Source: an uncultured Parabacteroides sp. (GTDB lineage Bacteria > Bacteroidota > Bacteroidia > Bacteroidales > Tannerellaceae). From it: 64,000 nt of DNA. Under the pieces are notes generated by a model that had not been told where the DNA came from, searched no databases, and was given only the letters and a program-made list of their open reading frames with translations. Of this stretch, positions 1 to 9,022 are shown in pieces. The position numbers were made by a program, and so were the translations under genes. The DNA lies in contig CAJTMR010000002.1 in assembly GCA_910577325.1 (NCBI GenBank), positions 234,488-298,487 on the forward strand, given 5' to 3'. Position 1 is the stretch's first letter. Each line of letters begins with the position of its first letter.

Positions 1-52
1 AAGGACCCTCTGATTAACAGTCAGATGCTCTAACCGACTGAGCTAAGGAAGA
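1..52 (-). tRNA. tRNA-Asn (GTT), 3' part cut by window edge
   Basis: On the minus strand the sequence begins with a 7-nt acceptor arm, then TA and the D-arm GCTCAG..GAGC. An anticodon stem CTGAC/GTCAG-type follows, with loop TGTTAATC and anticodon GTT, so the tRNA carries asparagine. The T arm and 3' acceptor lie beyond the window start. A canonical promoter lies upstream at 105-135. Confidence 0.9.
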
Positions 53-104
53 ATTTGTTTATTTCAATTAGGTACTTATCATACCCCTTTCTGAAATTGC
101 ACTG

Positions 105-135
105 CAAAAGTAGAGGTTCTTTTTGAAATATGCAA
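105..135 (-). promoter_or_regulatory. Promoter for tRNA-Asn
   Basis: On the minus strand TTG (133-135) is followed after 20 nt by TACTTTTG (105-112). This matches the Bacteroidetes consensus TTTG-N19-21-TAnnTTTG. The -7 element lies about 53 nt before the tRNA 5' end. Confidence 0.6.
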
Positions 136-143
136 TATCTTTG
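136..143 (+). promoter_or_regulatory. -7 promoter element for the sugar kinase
   Basis: TATCTTTG matches TAnnTTTG and lies 18 nt before the ATG at 162. No clear -33 TTTG is visible at the expected distance. A promoter here rules out translation starting upstream at the TTG at 123. Confidence 0.5.
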
Positions 144-161
144 CGAAAAAAAAATAGAAAA

Positions 162-1139
162 ATGAATACAATTGGATTAGGAAACGCTTTGGTAGACGTG
201 TTGCTGAGGCTTGAAAACGACGAGGTATTGACGGATGTAGGTATTCGCAAGGGTGCGATGGATATGATCAATCAGGAACAGATGATAAAAATCCGCAAGT
301 CGCAGGAAAGGCTCGAACGCAGCCAGGCTCCGGGGGGTTCGGTGTGCAATACTATGCGTGCGATGGCTACTTTGGGAGCCAATGCAGGATTCATAGGTAA
401 GATCGGTTCCGATTCCGTAGGCGCATATTATGAAGAGGCCTTGAAAAAAGCGAATGTCTCTCCCTATTTTGTCAAGACAGACGGTATTTCCGGCAGTTGT
501 ACGGTTTTGATTTCACCTGATGGCGAGCGTACGATGGGCACGTTCCTCGGACCGGCCCCGACGATTACGGCGGATGAGATCACGGAAGATATGCTTTCCG
601 CATATCAATGTATCTATATCGAAGGCTATCTGCTGGTGAACGAAGAACTGGTACGTACTACTATGCAGAAAGCAAAGAAGTTAGGACTGAAGGTCGCCCT
701 TGATCTTTCCAATTTTAATATCGTGAATGCTTTCCGGGGACTGTTAGACGATATTATCCCTGAATATGTCGATATCCTTTTCTCTAACGAAAGCGAAGCG
801 GAAGCCTTTACCGGGCTGAAAGCGCATGAAGCAGTCGAAATGCTTTCGAAACAGGTGGGGATCTCTTTGGTTACGTTGGGCAAGGAAGGTGCTTTGGTGG
901 GAAGCAAGGGGCAGGTTATCGCTGTTCCGGCGGAAGGAGGCAAACCGGTCGACACGACGGGAGCCGGAGATCACTTCGCTGCCGGATTCCTTTATGGACA
1001 GTCGGTCGGTGCTACCTTGGAACAGTCGGCCCGCATCGGCTCTCTTTTGGCCGGTTACATAATTGATGTGATCGGGGCACAGATACCGGATGACAAATGG
1101 GAACAAATAAAGTTAAAAGTAAATCGTATATTGGCCTGA
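162..1139 (+). CDS. PfkB-family carbohydrate/nucleoside kinase
   Basis: A cytoplasmic kinase of the ribokinase/PfkB family, which phosphorylates a sugar or nucleoside with ATP. It shows the N-terminal GNALVDVLL strand, the substrate-side GGSVCNT motif, and the C-terminal DTTGAGDHFAAGF motif that holds the catalytic Asp and the anion hole. The length (325 aa) is normal. The reading frame is open back to a TTG at 123, but the promoter-like TATCTTTG at 136-143 makes the ATG at 162 the better start. Adenosine kinase-like members look similar, so the substrate is not assigned. It reads toward the S41 protease gene, 46 nt downstream. Confidence 0.88.
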   Translation: MNTIGLGNALVDVLLRLENDEVLTDVGIRKGAMDMINQEQMIKIRKSQERLERSQAPGGSVCNTMRAMATLGANAGFIGKIGSDSVGAYYEEALKKANVSPYFVKTDGISGSCTVLISPDGERTMGTFLGPAPTITADEITEDMLSAYQCIYIEGYLLVNEELVRTTMQKAKKLGLKVALDLSNFNIVNAFRGLLDDIIPEYVDILFSNESEAEAFTGLKAHEAVEMLSKQVGISLVTLGKEGALVGSKGQVIAVPAEGGKPVDTTGAGDHFAAGFLYGQSVGATLEQSARIGSLLAGYIIDVIGAQIPDDKWEQIKLKVNRILA

Positions 1140-1185
1140 CAAGCGTTTATTATATACATTTACATCGTTATTAACTAAATATTAT

Positions 1186-2868
1186 ATGTGTAAACGACGA
1201 AAGAAAACAATAGCTCTTTTGGCTTTCCTGCTCCTGTCGGGAGGCGTGATCCCCGGACTGGCACAGAAAGACAACCGTTTCGAGGTCAGTAAAAACCTGG
1301 ATATCTTTAACGCGCTGGTAAAAGAGGTGGAAATGTTTTACGTGGATTCGGTCGATGTCGAGAAAACGGTGCGCCGGGGTATCAATGCCATGTTGGGAGG
1401 TTTGGACCCTTATACCGAATACTACCCTGAGCAGGAAATGGACAAATTGAAATTCATGACGACCGGTGAATACGGCGGTATAGGTTCTTACATTCGCGAA
1501 CGGAAGGAGGGAGGTGTCTATATTATCGAGCCGTTCGAAGGGATGCCGGCTGCCTTGGCAGGGTTGAAAGCGGGTGACCGCATCCTGGCCATCGACACGG
1601 TGGATGTGACCGACAAGTCTTCGGATGAGGTGAGTGCCCTGCTGAAAGGGGTTCCCAATACGAAAATGGTATTGAAGGTAAAAAGCCCGTATGACAAGAA
1701 ACCGCGTGAAGTGGAACTGGTACGCAAGCAGATCATGGAAAATCAGGTGACCTATTATGGCGTGCGTGGTGATGGCGTAGGTTATATCTACTTGAAGGGA
1801 TTCACGGACAAGAGCGCGCAGGAAGTGAAAAATGCGTTCGAGGACTTGAAAAAGAACTATCATGTTCATTCGTTGATATTGGATCTGCGAAACAATGGTG
1901 GCGGCCTGCTGGAAAGTGCCACGCAAATTGTCGGCATGTTCGTCCCGAAAGGGAAAGAGGTGGTTTCGACAAAAGGAAAGATCACCCAGTGGGATCGTAC
2001 TTATCGTACGCCTAACGAACCGCTCGACACGGTGATCCCGATGGCTGTCCTTATTAACGGTGGGTCCGCATCGGCTGCCGAGATCGTTTCGGGGGCTTTG
2101 CAGGACATGGACCGCGCCGTGTTGGTCGGACAGCGTTCTTTCGGCAAGGGGCTGGTGCAGTCTCCACGCGAACTCCCTTATAACGGAAGTCTGAAAGTGA
2201 CGATGAGCAAATATTACATCCCCAGCGGACGTTGTATCCAGCAGATAGACTATTCGCACCGGAAAGCCGACGGCAGCGTCGGGGCGATTCCGGACAGCCT
2301 GACATCTGTCTTCCATACTTCCAACGGACGTCCAGTCCGGGATGGTGGAGGCATCACTCCGGATTTTAAGATTGAGGAGCCGGAAACACCGACGATGATG
2401 TTCTATTTGGTGACGGACTTTCTCTTGACGGACTTTGTTGCCGAATGGTCACAGAAACATAAGAAAATCGCTCCGCCCGAAGATTTCGAGGTGGCCGACG
2501 AGGATTTCGAGGCGTTCAAGCAATATGCCAAAGAAAAAGATTTCACCTACGACCGGCAAAGCGAAAAGCTGCTGAAGAACCTCAAGGAGGTGGCTAAGTT
2601 CGAGGGTTACATGGATAATGATTCTACTATCTTCGACTCTTTGGAAGCCAAACTGACTCCGGACTTGGAACGGGATTTCGACCGTAATAAAGATCAGATC
2701 AAGAAACTGATGGCTTCCGAAATCATGAAACGTTATTATTTCCAGAAAGGCGAGCTGATAAATAGCCTGAAGGATGATGAAGTTCTGGATAAGGCGTTGG
2801 AAGTGTTGGGCGATCCTGAATTGTATAAGAAGACCTTGGATACTCCGGAAAAAGAGGCGGAAGAATAA
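1186..2868 (+). CDS. S41-family C-terminal processing peptidase
   Basis: A periplasmic serine protease of the CtpA/Prc type, which trims or degrades proteins from their C terminus. After an N-terminal hydrophobic signal segment (about residues 8-26) come a short helical region (LGGLDPYTEYY), a PDZ domain (about 95-180) and the S41 catalytic domain. The catalytic serine lies in GGSASAAE (Ser296 by alignment with D1 protease) and the base lysine in SFGKG (Lys321). The 25-residue spacing is that of the family. A C-terminal helical region of about 150 residues completes the 560-aa protein. The gene converges on the next gene with only 13 bp between the stop codons. Confidence 0.93.
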   Translation: MCKRRKKTIALLAFLLLSGGVIPGLAQKDNRFEVSKNLDIFNALVKEVEMFYVDSVDVEKTVRRGINAMLGGLDPYTEYYPEQEMDKLKFMTTGEYGGIGSYIRERKEGGVYIIEPFEGMPAALAGLKAGDRILAIDTVDVTDKSSDEVSALLKGVPNTKMVLKVKSPYDKKPREVELVRKQIMENQVTYYGVRGDGVGYIYLKGFTDKSAQEVKNAFEDLKKNYHVHSLILDLRNNGGGLLESATQIVGMFVPKGKEVVSTKGKITQWDRTYRTPNEPLDTVIPMAVLINGGSASAAEIVSGALQDMDRAVLVGQRSFGKGLVQSPRELPYNGSLKVTMSKYYIPSGRCIQQIDYSHRKADGSVGAIPDSLTSVFHTSNGRPVRDGGGITPDFKIEEPETPTMMFYLVTDFLLTDFVAEWSQKHKKIAPPEDFEVADEDFEAFKQYAKEKDFTYDRQSEKLLKNLKEVAKFEGYMDNDSTIFDSLEAKLTPDLERDFDRNKDQIKKLMASEIMKRYYFQKGELINSLKDDEVLDKALEVLGDPELYKKTLDTPEKEAEE

Positions 2869-2881
2869 GGTCCCGCTCTGT

Positions 2882-4009
2882 TCAATCGGCGAACCGGATG
2901 TGCAGCACGACCATTTCCGAAACAGTGCCGACCCTGTAAGGAGGCCCGGCAGTGCCGATGCCGGAAGATACATAGAATTGGGTCGGCCCTTTTTGATGGT
3001 AGCCGTAAGAGCATTCGTAGATCAGCTTCATCAGAAGAGAATAGGGCCATAGTTGTCCGTTATGGGTATGCCCGTGAAGTCCGAGATCTGCCCTGTTCAT
3101 TCTCATTTCTGCAAACGACCAAGGTTGATGGTCCAGTACGATGACCGGCTTGGTCGTGTCGATGCCAGCCATAAGTGCCTGCAACGGCTTTCTTTTCTTG
3201 TTGATCCGGTCGTCCCGCCCGATCAGATAGAAGGAGGAGTCCGGCCGGGCGACGGAATCGATCAGGAGGGTCGCCCCTGTTTTCTTCAGCCAGCGGTATT
3301 TGGCTATGCGGTTGGCGCGGTATTCATGGTTGCCATACACCGCATATACGCCTAACGGAGCTTCCAGTTGTCTCAAATCCTCTTCGATACGAGCTTTTTC
3401 GGCAAAACGGGATTCGTAATCCATGATATCGCCTATCAGAACCACCATGTCGGGATGTTGTTCGTTGCTCATCTTCACGTATCGTTGTACCAGTTCCTTG
3501 CCGATCACTTCTCCGATATGGAGGTCGCTCATCATGACAACCGTCAGGCTGTCACGGTCGCTGCTTCCTTTAGGAAGGGTGACATATACATCTTTGACAA
3601 TCGGATAGGCTACGGCATGGTAGGCATGGAACATGAGGCCGGTGACGGTTGCCGTGATCAGAAAGAACAGTACCAACTTCGTTTGCCTCCGGTGGTCTGT
3701 GATCCGTAGAGGAATCCAATGGAAGAAACGGTCGCTGAGCCGGATTGCTTCCAGGGCCAAGAGGGAGAGCGTAATATAAATAGAGGCGATATACCAAGTG
3801 TTACAAATATACTGGATGGTAATCATGAGGGAATCCGGCAGTACATTACGGAATATGAAGCCGAAGAAAAAAAGAGATAATTCAAGGACAAAGAACAGGA
3901 TATAGGGAATCCTCCAGCTTTTTTTGGGGGGAATTGCCTGGAGCCCTCGCCAGAAGATATAAGGGTTCAGTAATATCTGTGCTACTATCGATTGAATGAA
4001 GACTTTCAT
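2882..4009 (-). CDS. Membrane-anchored metallophosphoesterase (copy 2 of tandem)
   Basis: A calcineurin-like phosphoesterase with four N-terminal hydrophobic segments (about residues 5-150). The dimetal site motifs are SDLHIGE, GDIMD, YGNHEY and HGHTHNGQ. Proteins of this layout (YkuE/YaeI-like) are membrane-anchored hydrolases; some relatives act on lipid-linked substrates such as UDP-diacylglucosamine, but the substrate here is unknown. It lies 9 nt downstream of a paralogue of the same architecture and is probably co-transcribed with it. It is 375 aa with an ATG start. Confidence 0.88.
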   Translation of the reverse strand: MKVFIQSIVAQILLNPYIFWRGLQAIPPKKSWRIPYILFFVLELSLFFFGFIFRNVLPDSLMITIQYICNTWYIASIYITLSLLALEAIRLSDRFFHWIPLRITDHRRQTKLVLFFLITATVTGLMFHAYHAVAYPIVKDVYVTLPKGSSDRDSLTVVMMSDLHIGEVIGKELVQRYVKMSNEQHPDMVVLIGDIMDYESRFAEKARIEEDLRQLEAPLGVYAVYGNHEYRANRIAKYRWLKKTGATLLIDSVARPDSSFYLIGRDDRINKKRKPLQALMAGIDTTKPVIVLDHQPWSFAEMRMNRADLGLHGHTHNGQLWPYSLLMKLIYECSYGYHQKGPTQFYVSSGIGTAGPPYRVGTVSEMVVLHIRFAD

Positions 4010-4018
4010 GTTTGCCGG

Positions 4019-5110
4019 CTATTTACAGGTAATATTGAATACGACAAGCTCGCTGTCGGTCCCGATCCGGAAAGGCGGTCCCCAAAGCGACAAACCGGTA
4101 GATACGTAAATATGGCTGTCCCCCCATTGCCTGTACCCGTGGCTTTGGTCGAACAGGTAGTCGGTGATCAGGCTGACCGGCCATATTTGTCCGCGATGCG
4201 TATGCCCGCTGAACTGGAGGTCTATGCCCGCTTGTTCTGTATCCGGCAAGTCATACGGTTGATGGTCCAAAAGGATGGCAGGTTTTGCCGGATCGATTCT
4301 TTTCGTCAACTCTTGCAAAGATAACCGGGATTTATTGCTGCGGTCATCCCGACCGATTATTTGTATGCCTCCGGGCAACGCCACCACTTCGTCCCTCAAC
4401 AGGCGGATCGGCGTTTCGCTTATGAACCGCATGCTTTTCCGGATGTCGCTGATGTATTCATGGTTGCCCGGAACCATGTAGATGCCTAAAGGAGCTTTCA
4501 GCTTGGCCAGCTCTTCCGCCATTTTCTCTTCATAGAGGGGGACTACGCTGTTGTCGATCAAGTCGCCTCCTATCAGGATGAGATCCGGTTGCTGTGCGTT
4601 GATCAGCTCGACATATTGTTTCAGTTTCTCTTTATCCGTCCCGTATCCTAAATGGATATCGCTGACGGAAACGACTTTCAACAGGTGTTCATTATGGGTG
4701 GCCTGCTTGTTGATAACTATGTTGATAACTTTTGTTTCCGGATGTTGATAATTATAGTATCCGTAGCTTAATGCGCTAAGCGTCAGGAATAATGATATAT
4801 AAAACCCATATTTGCACGGAAAGTTGAAGAGCCGGAGCAAGTCGAATATGACCAGGCACAATACCATATAGAGCGCGAAAACCAGCCATCCGTTTCCTAT
4901 TTCGTGGACCGTATGAGCCAAGATGCCTGGCAATTTTGTATCCCGGGCTAAAAAGCTACCGATAAACGACAAAGCGCCACACCAGAACAATACGGTCAAT
5001 AAGACCTTGACCCCGAAAGGCTGGGCAACCAAAGCCTGTGCTCCTCTCCTGAATATGTAGATGTTTCCTGCAAGATAAACACTAAAGAGGACAACAAAAA
5101 ATGTCGGCAT
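4019..5110 (-). CDS. Membrane-anchored metallophosphoesterase (copy 1 of tandem)
   Basis: A calcineurin-like phosphoesterase of 363 aa with N-terminal transmembrane segments (residues 1-130) and a C-terminal catalytic domain. Metal-binding motifs are SDIHLGYG, GGDLIDN, PGNHEY and SGHTHRGQ. It is the first gene of a two-gene minus-strand unit with a diverged paralogue immediately downstream, so the pair arose by tandem duplication. A TACTTTTG promoter element lies 18 nt upstream of the ATG. The substrate cannot be read from the sequence. Confidence 0.88.
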   Translation of the reverse strand: MPTFFVVLFSVYLAGNIYIFRRGAQALVAQPFGVKVLLTVLFWCGALSFIGSFLARDTKLPGILAHTVHEIGNGWLVFALYMVLCLVIFDLLRLFNFPCKYGFYISLFLTLSALSYGYYNYQHPETKVINIVINKQATHNEHLLKVVSVSDIHLGYGTDKEKLKQYVELINAQQPDLILIGGDLIDNSVVPLYEEKMAEELAKLKAPLGIYMVPGNHEYISDIRKSMRFISETPIRLLRDEVVALPGGIQIIGRDDRSNKSRLSLQELTKRIDPAKPAILLDHQPYDLPDTEQAGIDLQFSGHTHRGQIWPVSLITDYLFDQSHGYRQWGDSHIYVSTGLSLWGPPFRIGTDSELVVFNITCK

Positions 5111-5127
5111 AGTTTGTAAATTTTCGG

Positions 5128-5135
5128 CAAAAGTA
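5128..5135 (-). promoter_or_regulatory. -7 promoter element for the phosphoesterase pair
   Basis: TACTTTTG on the minus strand matches TAnnTTTG and sits 18 nt upstream of the start at 5110. No good -33 element is seen. Confidence 0.45.
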
Positions 5136-5219
5136 CGGAAACAATTTCAGTTATTCTTGTCTTTTATCCGGAATTTATCAAGAAAGGATAGGAAATTATC
5201 CTGTGCCGTCTTAGCCTCT

Positions 5220-6359
5220 TTATTTTGGGATCTGATCGCCCGGAGTTTTCTTTGCCGGGTCGTAAATGGCCACACTGACCTGAGAATCCGCGCATCCGTA
5301 ATAGAGATACCATTTGTTTTTGAAAAAGACCAAACCTTCGATAAAAACGGTTCCGTCGACATACTGTCCGCTCTTTTCGAATGAAGCCATCGGTCGGAAG
5401 AAAGGAACGTCCAGGCGTTGCAGAACCTTCATCGGTTCCTTCGGGTTGGTCAGAATCTGTCCGGCGCAGTAAGCTCCGGCTGTGAAACGCTTGTCGCGCT
5501 TGCTGTCGTTTGTCTGGTTCTTGCCGTTATAAAGCAAGACGATACCTTTGTCTGTCAGGATAGCGGGAGGACCGCACTCGGTCAATGCGCTGTCGAAGTA
5601 CTGCGGACGGGGTTTGATGACGGTCGCCAGTTCGTTTTTCTCATCCAATATCGGTGTCCAGTTGACCAAGTCGTCGGAGGTCGCAGCGTAGACCGCATGT
5701 TCTCCCCAGTACATGAAATATTTTCCGTCAATCTTTGTCAACACTTGTTTCCCGTCTTTGATTGTTGTCACCATCGAGCCGGATTTGCAGAAAAGGTCCT
5801 TGAAACGTCCGTTGTAGGCTTCGGCAAAAGCAGGGCCGTGTTTTTCCCATTTGGTCAGGTCGCGTGATGTGGCGATGCAGAGGCGAGCCACTTTCCGGTT
5901 CCAGGAAGTGTAGGCCATGACATACAGGCCGTCTTCCGTCATTGTCACGCGCGGGTCTTCGCACCCTCCCGGCCATTCGTATTCCTTCATATCGTCTTTG
6001 TCCGGATACATGACAGGAGTACTCCGGCGTTTCATGTGGATGCCGTCTTCGGATTCGGCTAATCCGATACGCGAAGTGCGTTTGCCGATTCCTGTCGCAG
6101 AATTGTCCTCAGCCCGGTAAAGGACATATATCCTACCGTCTTTTACGGTTGCTGCGGGGTTGAACACATCGCTTTCTTCCCATCCTGTTTTTCTCTCCTG
6201 CATGGGACAGTCGAACTGGCTGGAAGGATCGGGAGTGATGATCGGATTGACTTTTTCCGGTCTGACAAAGCCGCCTAAGGCCCAGTCCGGTAATACATTT
6301 TGGCTATACCCGAATAGAGGTAGGGCGGCCAGGCTGATGAGCAAGATACTTTTTTTCAT
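5220..6359 (-). CDS. GH130-family beta-mannosidase/phosphorylase-like enzyme
   Basis: A secreted glycan-active enzyme with a five-bladed propeller fold of family GH130, which contains beta-mannoside phosphorylases and beta-1,2-mannosidases. Supporting motifs are DVFNPAA, YVLYRAED, GGCEDPRVT and ECGPPAIL. A signal peptide (MKKSILLISLAALPLFGYS) marks the ATG at 6359 as the start; the frame extends upstream only to a TTG at 6392. It is the last gene of PUL A, separated from the DUF3823 gene by a terminator-like hairpin, so it may be expressed at a lower level or separately. Export to the periplasm suggests hydrolysis rather than phosphorolysis, but that is inference. Confidence 0.82.
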   Translation of the reverse strand: MKKSILLISLAALPLFGYSQNVLPDWALGGFVRPEKVNPIITPDPSSQFDCPMQERKTGWEESDVFNPAATVKDGRIYVLYRAEDNSATGIGKRTSRIGLAESEDGIHMKRRSTPVMYPDKDDMKEYEWPGGCEDPRVTMTEDGLYVMAYTSWNRKVARLCIATSRDLTKWEKHGPAFAEAYNGRFKDLFCKSGSMVTTIKDGKQVLTKIDGKYFMYWGEHAVYAATSDDLVNWTPILDEKNELATVIKPRPQYFDSALTECGPPAILTDKGIVLLYNGKNQTNDSKRDKRFTAGAYCAGQILTNPKEPMKVLQRLDVPFFRPMASFEKSGQYVDGTVFIEGLVFFKNKWYLYYGCADSQVSVAIYDPAKKTPGDQIPK

Positions 6360-6371
6360 GTTCCTGAAGAA

Positions 6372-6432
6372 TAAAAAAAGGAGGCGTGTCAAAAAAATGA
6401 TCTCTGTGTCCGGTTTTTATTTTGACACACCC
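6372..6432 (-). terminator. Hairpin terminator between DUF3823 gene and GH130
   Basis: On the minus strand, arms GGTGTGTCAAAA and TTTTGACACGCC pair with one mismatch around a loop of about 25 nt. A run of seven T follows. The structure lies inside the operon, so it may attenuate transcription into the GH130 gene. Confidence 0.65.
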
Positions 6433-6443
6433 CCAAAGGTTGT

Positions 6444-7139
6444 TTATTGTACAATCGTTTCTATAATGATACTGTAGTTGACCGCGCTTTCTGTTTTTGC
6501 ACCGACACGTACGTATATTTTGTTACCGTTCCCTTTTATTTTGTACAGGTTGTCCTGATAGTTTTTATCGTTTTCCAGATCGAAGACGATCGTTCCTTCC
6601 TGCTCCTTGACGGTCTGTTTGCCGGCTTGGTTGGCATTTCCGTTATCAACACCCGGTGCAAAATTCCAGTAGCCATACACTTCGGATACCTTGAAATTGC
6701 TGTTTGTCGGATTCACCTTGTATGTAATCGTGATTGTCTTGCCTTCCACCCGGGCCGAAGCGTTGATCCTTGCATACGGAGTGGCTTTCAGGTTCAATGT
6801 GGTCTGTCCTTTTACGGTTACGAATTCTTCACAAGGAGAAACGAACGGACCGTTTACAACAATTTTGTAATCACAGTTGAATAATTTCGTATTTTCGTAT
6901 GATCCATCCGTCTTTGCATAGAAATCGACCGACTGTGTCGCATCCGTGTTTTGTTCGAACATGTTGATAATAACTCCGGTAGACCCTTGTACCGGCAGAG
7001 GGATCGGTTCATTCGTCTCTGCGTCCAGGATTTGTCCTTTGATGCCTCCGTTGGGAGATTCATAATTGTCCAGGTCGCTCAAACAGCTTGTGAAGCATAA
7101 TGAGCAAACGGCCATCAGTAATAAACTTATCTTTTTCAT
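6444..7139 (-). CDS. DUF3823-type lipoprotein, SusE/F position
   Basis: A surface or outer membrane lipoprotein. The signal peptide ends in a lipobox (CFTSC, Cys about 19). A carboxypeptidase-regulatory-like beta-sandwich opens the mature part (GGIKGQILDAETNEPI), followed by a second beta domain. This is the layout of DUF3823 proteins that follow SusD in many Bacteroidetes PULs and probably help bind glycan, as SusE and SusF do. It is 231 aa and begins 23 nt after the SusD stop. Confidence 0.75.
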   Translation of the reverse strand: MKKISLLLMAVCSLCFTSCLSDLDNYESPNGGIKGQILDAETNEPIPLPVQGSTGVIINMFEQNTDATQSVDFYAKTDGSYENTKLFNCDYKIVVNGPFVSPCEEFVTVKGQTTLNLKATPYARINASARVEGKTITITYKVNPTNSNFKVSEVYGYWNFAPGVDNGNANQAGKQTVKEQEGTIVFDLENDKNYQDNLYKIKGNGNKIYVRVGAKTESAVNYSIIIETIVQ

Positions 7140-7162
7140 ATCAAATTTCTAATATTAGATGA

Positions 7163-9010
7163 TTAATTGGTGTACCCCGGGTTCTGAATAAGATTCGGGT
7201 TTGAGTTCATATCGTCTTGGTTGATTTTGGTATAATAATTCTTTTCCAAGAAAATACGCAACTGTTTCGGAGGGTTTGTACCTCTTTCGAATACATATTT
7301 GCCGTCACGAATATCATACCAAGGATATAATGCCGTCCCCCTGAATCCGTTCAATCCGCCTTGTGCCACATCCAAGTGAGCGATCCTCCAACGCTTCATG
7401 TCCCAGAAGCGATGGCCTTCGAATGCCAGTTCCACTCTGCGTTCGTGACGGACCTTTTCCATATTGATGTTTGACAATAAGGCGATTCCGGCGCGTTCGC
7501 GAATCTTGTTGACGGCATCCAATGCTTCGGACGACTTGTCCAACTCCATTGCAGCTTCCGCCAAATTTAGATAAATTTCTCCTAAACGGAAAACCGGCCA
7601 CGGTGTTTCGGACTTGCCCATGTTCATGTCGGTCAATGTCTCGTCCCAGAATTTCTTCTGATAGAAGCCTGTCTTGGAGGCATCTCCGGCGTCTGCCCCG
7701 CCATCCTTTCCTGAGGTGCTATAGGTGTTGCCGTTGATTTCTATCGTGTTGCCGCCGTCCGGTTGGCTGGTGGCCTGGTATCTTTCGTTATCAGAAACGA
7801 TGATGCCTCTTTTCCATTCGATCTTTGTGTTCTGGCAAGGGGAGCCCGGCAAATAAACGGAAGCGTGCAAGCGCGGGTCTTTGTTTGCGAATAACTCGTA
7901 CGGATCATCGAAACGAAGCGGTTTCCCGTTCTCTTCCAGTTTTAAGGTTCCTTTGGAACCATCTATGTACTCGTATGCTTCCACCATTTCAAGAGTAGGA
8001 GCGATACCGCATCCCCAACCGCCTCCGCGATAAGAGAAAGGGGCGTTACGTTTGTCCCAGTCGTGGCCTTTGCCACCGGCGACGTTATATTGTTTCTGGA
8101 AAATATATTCTCCGTTGTCGCCGTTCCCTTTCAGGAACATATCGCAAAAGTTCTGTGCTTTGTTATCTGGTTTCTTGTGATACAAGGCATAAAGGCCGGA
8201 AGATATGATCGTTTTTGAAACATCATAGGATGTCTGGAAAAAACGATCCGCTTCGGATGCCGGGATTCCGGCAAGGCCATCCAATTGTACTGTCCCGTAA
8301 CGGGCAATTGAACCTGCGTATAAAGCCGCACGTGAGCATAATGCTAATGCGACATATTTGTCGGCTCTGTATTTGGCATCCGAACTTCTTGCATCGGGAA
8401 GGCCTTGTGCTGCTTCCCTGCATTCTTTTATAATGAAATCATACACTTCGACTTCTTTATTGCGAGGAACCATCAATGCTTCCAGGTCGTTCGGATCATA
8501 CACTTGCGGTTTGTCGATCAGGGGAACTCCCCCATATCGTTTAACTAACGTAAAATAGTGCATGGCGCGGATGAAGCGAGATTCAGCCAGCAACAGTTCC
8601 TTTTCAGATTCGGACAGAGCTGTCGCTTCCTGCAACTGGCTGATGAAGTCGTTGCAGTTTCGGATATACTTGTAACGATCTGAAAATTTTTGTTCAAACA
8701 AAGCATCTTCATAGGTGTATGTGGCATTGCCATTATCAAAGAGAGGATCTTTCTGGAAAGAGCCTTGCGCTTCGTCCGACATGGAGGAAGCGTTCATCAA
8801 GCGCCATGAGTCCCGATACCAGTAGTTGAAATCTTCCAGGTTCAGTCCGTCATATAAATTAACCATTACACCGTTGATCAATTTAGGGTCTTGCCAGACC
8901 TGTCCGGGAGTGATGATGTCGAAAGATTCTTTTTCAAGGTAGCCGGCACATGCGGTCGTACCTAACAAAAGGAATCCGCATCCGATATATTTTGTGATTG
9001 TTGTCTTCAT
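7163..9010 (-). CDS. SusD/RagB outer membrane lipoprotein (PUL A)
   Basis: A cell-surface glycan-binding lipoprotein that caps the SusC transporter. The lipobox is GTTACAG (Cys about 21). N-terminal TPR-like helices carry the family region around ESRFIRAMHYFTLVKRYGG. The C-terminal part has NKIRERAGI and ERRVELAFEGHRFWDMKRW, both typical of SusD proteins. It is 615 aa and follows its SusC partner by 12 nt. The ligand is unknown; the GH130 gene downstream hints at a mannose-containing glycan. Confidence 0.95.
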   Translation of the reverse strand: MKTTITKYIGCGFLLLGTTACAGYLEKESFDIITPGQVWQDPKLINGVMVNLYDGLNLEDFNYWYRDSWRLMNASSMSDEAQGSFQKDPLFDNGNATYTYEDALFEQKFSDRYKYIRNCNDFISQLQEATALSESEKELLLAESRFIRAMHYFTLVKRYGGVPLIDKPQVYDPNDLEALMVPRNKEVEVYDFIIKECREAAQGLPDARSSDAKYRADKYVALALCSRAALYAGSIARYGTVQLDGLAGIPASEADRFFQTSYDVSKTIISSGLYALYHKKPDNKAQNFCDMFLKGNGDNGEYIFQKQYNVAGGKGHDWDKRNAPFSYRGGGWGCGIAPTLEMVEAYEYIDGSKGTLKLEENGKPLRFDDPYELFANKDPRLHASVYLPGSPCQNTKIEWKRGIIVSDNERYQATSQPDGGNTIEINGNTYSTSGKDGGADAGDASKTGFYQKKFWDETLTDMNMGKSETPWPVFRLGEIYLNLAEAAMELDKSSEALDAVNKIRERAGIALLSNINMEKVRHERRVELAFEGHRFWDMKRWRIAHLDVAQGGLNGFRGTALYPWYDIRDGKYVFERGTNPPKQLRIFLEKNYYTKINQDDMNSNPNLIQNPGYTN

Positions 9011-9022
9011 CGTTTCTTACTT

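Noticed and set aside
123..161. Upstream extension of the sugar kinase from a TTG
   Set aside because: The extension spans a good -7 promoter element and the protein family begins at the ATG at 162.
1171..2316. A 381-codon open frame on the minus strand
   Set aside because: It is antisense to the S41 protease, which has clear catalytic motifs. The frame's His- and Arg-rich product resembles no protein.
2882..5110. Frameshifted single gene in place of two phosphoesterases
   Set aside because: Each frame has its own full set of metal-site motifs and its own membrane segments, so they are tandem paralogues.
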